DNA of 64,000 nucleotides from Agromyces italicus DSM 16388. GTDB taxonomy: Bacteria > Actinomycetota > Actinomycetes > Actinomycetales > Microbacteriaceae. The notes beneath the pieces are model-generated. The model did no database searches. It saw only the letters and a list, made by a program, of their open reading frames with translations, and was not told the origin of the DNA. The translations under genes and the position numbers were made by a program. The DNA is taken from NCBI RefSeq assembly GCF_000421545.1, contig NZ_ATXF01000005.1:186001-250000 (forward strand). Direction: 5' to 3'. Positions 58,638 to 64,000 of the stretch are shown in pieces (within the stretch, counting starts at the first letter, position 1; every line of letters begins with the position of its first letter).

Positions 58638-58950
58638 GGTGGTGACTTCCTGGGTTGTACTCGATGTACATGGCAGCGCCACTGCGAGCGCAGCACACTG
58701 AGAACCCGGAACTTCGTCGACCGGGGCCGTTCACATACGGTGACTATCCGAGACCGAACGTCTCGAAACCGGCCCTACAGACTCACAAACCCATCCGTGC
58801 GACGCACGGTGTCCAGAACCGACTCCACCACGATAGCGGAATCCGGCTGGGAAACCCCCGTGCCCTCGACCGGCAGGCCAGCGGATGCGATCGATTCCGG
58901 TGGGCAACAACCGCCGAGGCGATGCGATCCCTTGCACCTATGGGCGCGAG
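58638..58950. other. 313-bp gene-free region upstream of the DEAD-box gene
   Basis: No convincing coding sequence on either strand. It must hold the promoter and leader of the leftward helicase gene and the 3' end of the leftward MerR unit. No clear terminator or -10 box was identified. A long structured leader would fit cold-shock control known for DEAD-box mRNAs, but I see no decisive motif. Confidence 0.4.
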
Positions 58951-59763
58951 TTACTCCCAGATCGCGGTATCCGGATCGATGCCGTGGTGACGCGCGGATT
59001 CGTCGACGCTCTGACGGAACCACGTGGCGAGGCCGTCTCCGATCCCGTTGTAGTACGACGAGAATCCTGGGTCGGCCTCGAACATCCGAGCCAGGCACAC
59101 CTGCATCCGTCGGGTCAATGGGAAGAAGTTCGAGAACAGCTGCCGGTGGCGTTCGGCGAGTTCATCCGCCTCCTCGCTCCCGGGTTCGACGCCTCGGCTC
59201 ACCGCGTCGGCGAGGTCGCGCTGGAGGGCGGACATGGCCTCGGAGAGTGCCCGCCATTGACTTTGCGATCGGGATGCGGAGCGTTCCGCGAACTGCGCCC
59301 ACTGCCTCGAACCTCCCCATTCGAAGCGGGCCGCGCGCGATTGCTGCGGGTCCCAACCTTCGCCGAAGACCTCACGCTGCTCGGCGTCGCTCATCAGGAT
59401 GCCACGCTCGTGCGCGTCGGTCATGCGCTCGAGTCGTTCGTCGAGCTGCTGGAGATCGTGGATCCGTCGGGCCAGCTGCGCCCGCTGCTCGCGCAGCGTA
59501 TCTCCGATCTTCGCGGTCGCATCATCGAGCACATCACGAATCGCGTCGAGCGTCAGGCCGGCCTCGCGGTACGCCACGACTCGGCTGAGGTGCTCGAGGT
59601 CATCCCAGGTGTAGAGGCGGTAGCCGGCAGGTGTGCGGCGGGATGCCGATGCGAGACCGATCTCGTCCCAGTGGTGGAGCGTGCGAACGGTCAGTCCGAG
59701 GAGGTCGGCGGCGACGCCGACCGTCGCGTCCTCGTCGGTCTCGTTGTCAACCATTGAGGTCAT
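58951..59763 (-). CDS. MerR-family regulator with TipAS-like ligand domain
   Basis: 270 residues. The MerR domain is VGVAADLLGLTVRTLHHWDEIGLA with RRTPAGYRLYTWDDLEHLSRVVAYREAGLTLDAI. A coiled coil (about residues 85-120) follows. The C-terminal half (GILMSDAEQREVFGEGWDP, EWGGSRQWAQFAERSASRSQSQWRALSEAM) looks like the TipA antibiotic-recognition domain. TipA-type activators bind diverse hydrophobic antibiotics and switch on MerR promoters. ATG 59763 has GGAGGAGGA just upstream and overlaps the VOC stop (ATGA), so both genes are made from one mRNA. Confidence 0.85.
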   Translation of the reverse strand: MTSMVDNETDEDATVGVAADLLGLTVRTLHHWDEIGLASASRRTPAGYRLYTWDDLEHLSRVVAYREAGLTLDAIRDVLDDATAKIGDTLREQRAQLARRIHDLQQLDERLERMTDAHERGILMSDAEQREVFGEGWDPQQSRAARFEWGGSRQWAQFAERSASRSQSQWRALSEAMSALQRDLADAVSRGVEPGSEEADELAERHRQLFSNFFPLTRRMQVCLARMFEADPGFSSYYNGIGDGLATWFRQSVDESARHHGIDPDTAIWE

Positions 59764-60290
59764 TGTCCTCCTCCTTCGGAGCCTCCCGGCGCGAAGATCC
59801 CGACCGACGCGAAATCGCGGCCCACGTCGCTGTCGGGAGTGAACGGCGTCGCCGCCGTGAACGTGACGTGTGCCCCCTCGGGAGTGGTGACAGCGATGTC
59901 GCGAGTTCTCCACGCCGTGTCGTACGGCCCATTCACCGAATCTGGTGACAGTTCTCGACATGCGTCGGCGACGGACTCGAGCTGGCTGAGCACGCAGGAG
60001 ACGAACACCTGAACCGTGGATGCCGCTGACGGGGCCGCATCGTCGTCCGCGGGAACGAGCAGGACGTCCTGGAACGCCCACCGTCGCAGATGGACGATCT
60101 GGCCGGGAACGCTGAAGAAGTCGACGAAGCCGAGTCCGCGGACCCAGAAATCTGTCGACGCGCGAAGGTCCCTCGTTGGGATCTTCACGAACATCGGCAT
60201 CGCGTAGATGCCGAGGAACGGGTCCGGCGCGACGGCGTCCGGACCGTCGGGAACGGGGCTCATCTCGAATGCATTGAAGTACTCAGTCAT
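59760..60290 (-). CDS. VOC-superfamily (glyoxalase/bleomycin-resistance fold) protein
   Basis: 176 residues. FVKIPTRDLRASTDFWVRGLGFVDFFSVPGQIVHLRRWAFQDVLLVPAD in blocks is the first beta-alpha-beta-beta-beta module; VTTPEGAHVTFTAATPF ends the second. Relatives sequester or modify antibiotics or act as isomerases or dioxygenases; metal ligands are not obvious. First gene of a MerR-controlled pair; ATG 60290 lies 7 bases after the -10, so translation is probably leaderless. Confidence 0.8.
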   Translation of the reverse strand: MTEYFNAFEMSPVPDGPDAVAPDPFLGIYAMPMFVKIPTRDLRASTDFWVRGLGFVDFFSVPGQIVHLRRWAFQDVLLVPADDDAAPSAASTVQVFVSCVLSQLESVADACRELSPDSVNGPYDTAWRTRDIAVTTPEGAHVTFTAATPFTPDSDVGRDFASVGIFAPGGSEGGGQ

Positions 60291-60297
60291 GTGAGAA

Positions 60298-60328
60298 AGC
60301 TTGAATCCTCACGTCGCGTGAGGGTCAA
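60298..60328 (-). promoter_or_regulatory. MerR-type promoter with 19-bp spacer and operator dyad
   Basis: On the minus strand: -35 TTGACC (60323-60328), 19-bp spacer containing the dyad CCTCACG-CGA-CGTGAGG, -10 CAAGCT (60298-60303), then 7 bases to ATG 60290. The geometry is the same as at 19286-19316. Confidence 0.8.
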
Positions 60329-60446
60329 ACATCGCCATCGCCACCAGAGCCGCCATGCGCGACCTCGAGATCGCCCGACACCTCGCAGGGCCCTGAGAAG
60401 ACCATCCCCGTGCACCGGGCGAAACCTGGGCGTAACGCGGCCCGCC

Positions 60447-60452
60447 TACGCT
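60447..60452 (+). promoter_or_regulatory. -10 box of the leaderless GNAT gene
   Basis: TACGCT followed by 6 bases and ATG 60459; no Shine-Dalgarno. Confidence 0.55.
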
Positions 60453-60458
60453 CGACGC

Positions 60459-60986
60459 ATGCACGCCGAACGACTCAGCTCCGACGCATCCATCGCGATC
60501 GAGCCGCCCCGCCAACCCGAGGTGGAGCGTCTGCTCGAGGGCAGCACCGAGTACTCGCGCGGCCTCTACCCGCCCGAGGCGTGCTTCCTGCTCGATGTCG
60601 GGCAACTCGAACGATCCGACGTGCGGCTGTACGTCGCGCGCGACGCGCACGGCACCGCCCTCGGCATCGCGGCGCTCGTCGCGGGAGCGACGGGTGCGGA
60701 GGCCACGGCCGGAACGCCGACCGCCGGGCCCGTCCGCGGCGAGCTCAAGCGCATGTTCGTCGACCCCGCGGGCCGCGGGCTCGGCATCGCCGGCGCCCTG
60801 CTCGCCCGTATCGAGGCCGACGCCGCCGCGCTCGGCCTCGACGAGATCGTGCTCGAGACGGGGCCGCGCCACCTCGCCGCGCTCGCGCTGTACGAGAAGC
60901 ACGGCTACCGGCACATCGAACAGTTCGGGCCGTACGTCGGCGAGGAGTTCAGCGTCTGCATGGCGAAGTCGCTGCGCGTGGGTTAG
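60459..60986 (+). CDS. GNAT-family N-acetyltransferase
   Basis: 175 residues. Motif A GELKRMFVDPAGRGLGIAGALLARIEADAAALGL holds the acetyl-CoA pyrophosphate loop (R-G-L-G-I-A/G). Motif B is ETGPRHLAALALYEKHGYRHIEQFGPY. A short Ala/Gly/Thr-rich loop (GATGAEATAGTPTAG) interrupts the N-terminal half. It transfers an acetyl group from acetyl-CoA to an unknown amine in the cytosol. ATG 60459 is supported by the leaderless promoter. Confidence 0.9.
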   Translation: MHAERLSSDASIAIEPPRQPEVERLLEGSTEYSRGLYPPEACFLLDVGQLERSDVRLYVARDAHGTALGIAALVAGATGAEATAGTPTAGPVRGELKRMFVDPAGRGLGIAGALLARIEADAAALGLDEIVLETGPRHLAALALYEKHGYRHIEQFGPYVGEEFSVCMAKSLRVG

Positions 60987-61017
60987 CATCGCTCCACCCC
61001 TGAACCCGGAGCCCGGT

Positions 61018-62127
61018 GTGAACTCGACCCGACGCACAGGCGGCTCCGGCGCCCGCCGCAGGCGGGTCGCGGTGGCCGCGACGGCCGTGACGGCCGCCCT
61101 CGTGGGCATCGTCGCGCTCTCGGGCTTCCACCAGCAGTTGCGCGAGATCGACCCTCCGGGCCCCGACTCGGCGAGCGAGGTCGCCGGCACCGACCGCATC
61201 GGGATCCGCACGTTCACGCCGCCCGAGGGGATCGTCGTCGATGCCGACCTCGAGTACGGCGTCCGCGAAGACGGCACACTCCTGACGCTCGACGTCTGCC
61301 ATCCGGTCGCGCAGACGACCGCGGCCGGCGCCACGGCGGTCGGCACGGAGGCGGGCGTCACCGCCAGTGCCGACTCGGGCGCCGTGCCCGCCGAGGCCGG
61401 CGCCGCCGTCGACCTCGCGCCGAGCCTGCCCGCCGTCGTCTCGATCCACGGCGGCAGCTGGCAGCGCGGCGACAAGGCCAACACCGACTGGCGCAACGTC
61501 TGCCGCTGGCTCGCGAGCGAGGGGTTCGTCGCCGTGTCGGTCGACTACCGGCTCGTTCCCGACGCGATCTTCCCTTCTGCGATCGACGACGTCGCCCTCG
61601 CCGTCGAGTGGCTGCGCCGGCCCGCGCAGTTCGAGCGGTTCGGCATCGACCCCGGGCGCATCGGTGCCTTCGGCGGCTCCGCGGGCGGCAACCTCGCCGC
61701 CCTCCTCGGCACCTCGGGCGAGGGAGCCGTCGACGAGGGATCGCGGGTCGCCGCCGTCGTCGAACTCTCGGGCCCCGTCGGGCTCCGAACCGACGAACTG
61801 GTCGCCGACGAGGCATCCCTCTGGCTGCGCAGCATCGTCGCCGCGTACCTCGGCTGCGAACCGGGCGACGATGACGACGACTGCCCCCAGGCGGCGGATG
61901 CCTCGCCGGCGACCCATGCCGACGAAAGCGACCCGCCCGTCTTCATCGGGCACGCCGAAGACGAGATCGTGCCGCTCGGCCAGTCGCAGCGCCTCGCCGA
62001 GGAGCTCGCGAACGCGGGCGTCCCCGTCGAGTTGGCGATCGTGACGGGCGGCGAGCACTCGATCGGCATCCTCGACGAGGCGCTGCGCGCGCGCGTCGCG
62101 GCGTTCCTCCACGAGCACCTCGGCTGA
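61018..62127 (+). CDS. Membrane-anchored alpha/beta hydrolase (HSL/BD-FAE-like esterase)
   Basis: 369 residues. N-terminal Arg-rich tail and one membrane helix (VAVAATAVTAALVGIVALSGF, about residues 17-37), so the enzyme is outside or shed. Oxyanion motif PAVVSIHGGSWQRGDK, then VSVDYRLVPDAIFPSAIDDV, nucleophile elbow FGGSAGGNLAALLG (Ser in G-x-S-x-G), Asp in HAEDEIVPL and His in TGGEHSIGIL. A Thr/Ala/Gly loop (QTTAAGATAVGTEAGVTA) is inserted early. Likely an esterase or acetyl esterase. GTG 61018 has CGGAG upstream; the gap to the GNAT stop is 31 bases, so co-transcription is possible. Confidence 0.8.
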   Translation: MNSTRRTGGSGARRRRVAVAATAVTAALVGIVALSGFHQQLREIDPPGPDSASEVAGTDRIGIRTFTPPEGIVVDADLEYGVREDGTLLTLDVCHPVAQTTAAGATAVGTEAGVTASADSGAVPAEAGAAVDLAPSLPAVVSIHGGSWQRGDKANTDWRNVCRWLASEGFVAVSVDYRLVPDAIFPSAIDDVALAVEWLRRPAQFERFGIDPGRIGAFGGSAGGNLAALLGTSGEGAVDEGSRVAAVVELSGPVGLRTDELVADEASLWLRSIVAAYLGCEPGDDDDDCPQAADASPATHADESDPPVFIGHAEDEIVPLGQSQRLAEELANAGVPVELAIVTGGEHSIGILDEALRARVAAFLHEHLG

Positions 62128-62207
62128 CCCCTACCGGGGTACGCCCCAGCGGATCGTTCCCCGGAGGGATGTGGGCGGCGGCCCGTCGTGACAGGCTGAC
62201 TCGCATC

Positions 62208-63581
62208 ATGGACACCACCCAGCCAGAGCCGACGAGCGGTCCGCCCGCGGCTCCACCGCGGGCACCCGAGCCGCCCGCACCCCCGCCGACGCAGTCGGCG
62301 CCGACCGCTCGCCCTGCGCCGCGCACCCGGCCCGCCGCACGGCAGTGGCCGAAGCTGACGCTCGCGCGCGCGAAGTCGACGCCGCGCGATCCCGAGCGCC
62401 TGTTCATCGCGTGGCTCTGGGTGGCGACGTCCCTGCTCGCGCTCGTGCTGTTCGTCGTCTCGGTGCCGCTCGCCGCGACGATCTACGGGGTGCACCTCCT
62501 CGCCGCGTTCGGCACGGGCCTCGCGCTCGCGATCCCGCTGCCGCTCGCGATGCGATTCCCGAAGACGGCCGTCGTGATCGCGACGACCGGCATCCTCGTG
62601 TTCGCGCTGCTCTCCGCGGGCTCCGAGGGAGCACCGTGGCCGTGGCCCGTGACGACGATCATCGGCCAGACCGCGCTGCTGTTCGTGCTCGGCCTGCTGG
62701 GCATGAGCTGGCGGGGCATGTGCATCGCCTGGTTCGCGGGCGTCGCCGTGACGCTGCCGTTCGCGTTCGCCGACGCCGGTGCGACGGCGAACGAGATCGC
62801 GGCCGCCTCGCTCACCGCGATCGCACTGCCGGTCGCCCTGCTCGTCGCGCAGTGGCGGGTGATCGCCGGAGAGCTGTTCCGCGAGCGCGCCGTCTCGGCC
62901 GCCGAGCAGGAGCGCCGGGTGCTCGTCGAGGAGCGCAACCGCATCGCCCGCGAACTCCACGACGTCGTCGCGCACGGCCTCTCGATCATCCATGTGCAGG
63001 CGACGAGCGCGCCGTACCGGGTGGAAGGGCTGAGCGACGCGGCGCGGACCGAGTTCGCCGAGATCGCCGACTCGGCGCGCAACGCGATGACCGAGATGCG
63101 GCAGCTGCTGAGCGTCCTCCGCAGCGCGGAGGCCGAGGCCGAGACCGCGCCCCAGCCGGGTCTCGGCGAGCTGCCGGCCCTCGTCGGCTCGGTCGAGCGC
63201 GCGGGGGTTCCGGTGACCCTCGACCTCGATGCCGCCCTCCCTTCCGGCGGTCTCGCCGGCACCGCCGCCTACCGGATCGTGCAGGAGGCGCTGAGCAACG
63301 TCGTGCGGCATGCGCCCGGCGCTGCGACGCACGTGTCGGTCGAACTGCTCGGCGACGACCTCGTCGTCGCCGTCGAGAACGAACCGCCGCCGGCTCCGGC
63401 CGAGGGCGAGCCGGCAGGGGGCGCGGAGCCGGCCGAGCGCACGGGCGGCGGGCACGGTCTCGTCGGCATCGACGAGCGCGCCGCCCTCCTGGGCGGGCGT
63501 GCCGAACACGGCCCCCGGCCCGGCGGCGGATACCGTGTACTCGCGACCCTTCCACTCGGGTCGGACGGAGGCGAATGGTGA
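62208..63581 (+). CDS. NarL-type sensor histidine kinase (DesK-like)
   Basis: 457 residues. A Pro-rich cytoplasmic N-tail (about 1-45) and about five membrane helices (60-215) precede the HisKA_3 domain: RVLVEERNRIARELHDVVAHGLSIIHVQA with phospho-acceptor His in ELHDVVAHG. The ATPase has AYRIVQEALSNVVRHAPGA (N box) and GHGLVGIDERAALLGG (G box); the loop between is expanded with Ala/Glu/Gly. It acts on the response regulator encoded next, sharing a GTGA overlap. The signal is unknown. Confidence 0.9.
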   Translation: MDTTQPEPTSGPPAAPPRAPEPPAPPPTQSAPTARPAPRTRPAARQWPKLTLARAKSTPRDPERLFIAWLWVATSLLALVLFVVSVPLAATIYGVHLLAAFGTGLALAIPLPLAMRFPKTAVVIATTGILVFALLSAGSEGAPWPWPVTTIIGQTALLFVLGLLGMSWRGMCIAWFAGVAVTLPFAFADAGATANEIAAASLTAIALPVALLVAQWRVIAGELFRERAVSAAEQERRVLVEERNRIARELHDVVAHGLSIIHVQATSAPYRVEGLSDAARTEFAEIADSARNAMTEMRQLLSVLRSAEAEAETAPQPGLGELPALVGSVERAGVPVTLDLDAALPSGGLAGTAAYRIVQEALSNVVRHAPGAATHVSVELLGDDLVVAVENEPPPAPAEGEPAGGAEPAERTGGGHGLVGIDERAALLGGRAEHGPRPGGGYRVLATLPLGSDGGEW

Positions 63582-64000
63582 CGATCTCAGTGCTCATCGC
63601 CGACGACCAGGCGATGGTCCGTGCCGGTTTCGCGGCCGTGCTCGGCGCGCAGCCCGGCATCGAGGTCGTGGGCCAGGCGGCCGACGGGGTCGAGGCCGTG
63701 TCGCTCGCGCACGAGCTGCGCCCCGACGTCGTGCTGATGGACGTGCGCATGCCGCAGCAGAACGGCATCGAGGCGACCCGTGCCCTGCAGACCCCGCCCC
63801 GCAGCTCCGACTACGTGCCGCGGGTGCTCATGCTCACGACCTTCGACATCGACGAGTACGTCTACGACGCACTGCGGGCGGGTGCGAGCGGCTTTCTGCT
63901 GAAGGATGCCACGCCCGACGAACTCGTGCACGCCGTCCGCGTCGTCGCGGGCGGCGACGCCCTGCTGGCACCGAGCGTGACCCGCCGGCTGATCGAGGAC
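63578..64000 (+). CDS. NarL/LuxR-family response regulator (3' truncated by window edge)
   Basis: About 141 residues visible. Receiver domain: ISVLIADDQAMVRAGF (acidic pair), LRPDVVLMDVRMPQQNGIEATRAL (phospho-acceptor Asp), VLMLTTFDIDEYVYDALRAGASGFLLKD (Thr and Lys switch residues). The expected LuxR helix-turn-helix lies beyond the right edge. GTG 63578 overlaps the kinase stop. Confidence 0.9.
   Translation, partial: MTISVLIADDQAMVRAGFAAVLGAQPGIEVVGQAADGVEAVSLAHELRPDVVLMDVRMPQQNGIEATRALQTPPRSSDYVPRVLMLTTFDIDEYVYDALRAGASGFLLKDATPDELVHAVRVVAGGDALLAPSVTRRLIED

Overview
The window is a very GC-rich chromosomal segment of an actinomycete. Strong G/C preference at third codon positions, TANNNT -10 boxes placed 6-8 bases before the start codon (leaderless genes), an F420/flavin luciferase-like enzyme, a mycoredoxin-like protein, a TetR-type PaaR and the interspersed TTTCGAGACGCTCGC repeat family all fit Microbacteriaceae (Agromyces-like). 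That placement is inference. There are no rRNA or tRNA genes, no CRISPR array, no transposase and no prophage. Both window ends cut a gene: a TM0106-type helicase/nuclease at the left and a response regulator at the right.

Layout. 1-14 kb: housekeeping and accessory single genes: helicase, PPOX-fold enzyme, redoxin, giant LuxR-ATPase, small lipoprotein, lone PIN-domain protein, two luciferase-like oxidoreductases, a release-factor-like protein and a sulfatase. 14-21.8 kb: an ECF-type importer (EcfAA-EcfT) behind a DtxR/IdeR-like box, an FKBP lipoprotein, a methyltransferase, a hydrolase-MerR cassette and a rhodanese. 22-26.8 kb: a four-gene branched-chain-type ABC importer with a LivM-LivG fusion. 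26.9-30.7 kb: two secreted proteins divergent from a two-component system. 30.9-38.6 kb: an AAA ATPase divergent from a complete, tightly overlapped Mrp Na+/H+ antiporter operon. 38.8-55.3 kb: the phenylacetate (paa) catabolic island. 55.5-64 kb: collagen-like membrane protein, DEAD-box RNA helicase, VOC-MerR cassette, GNAT, alpha/beta hydrolase and a second two-component system.

The main functional unit is the phenylacetyl-CoA pathway. PaaK makes phenylacetyl-CoA, PaaABCDE epoxidises the ring, PaaG isomerises to the oxepin, PaaZ opens and oxidises it, PaaJ, PaaF and PaaH finish beta-oxidation, and PaaI rescues CoA. It is carried by three transcription units: paaABCDE-paaG leftward, paaI-paaK-paaR rightward, and paaJ-F-H-Z leftward. 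RecQ, a small Arg-rich ORF and a lipoprotein lie inside the island. The same 22-bp palindrome lies in the paaA/paaI divergent region and before paaJ. A third, weaker copy lies 58 bp before the ABC importer at 22 kb, which suggests that PaaR also controls this transporter and that it may import phenylacetate or a related aromatic acid.

The second theme is short repetitive palindromes. The 35-bp TTTCGAGACG...CTCCTCAACC family and its relatives lie between paa genes. They have also been absorbed into the coding starts of PaaC, PaaE, PaaF and PaaH, where they encode non-conserved N-terminal peptides. A different REP-like motif sits inside mrpC, and others sit in the 3' end of a hypothetical gene and between operons.
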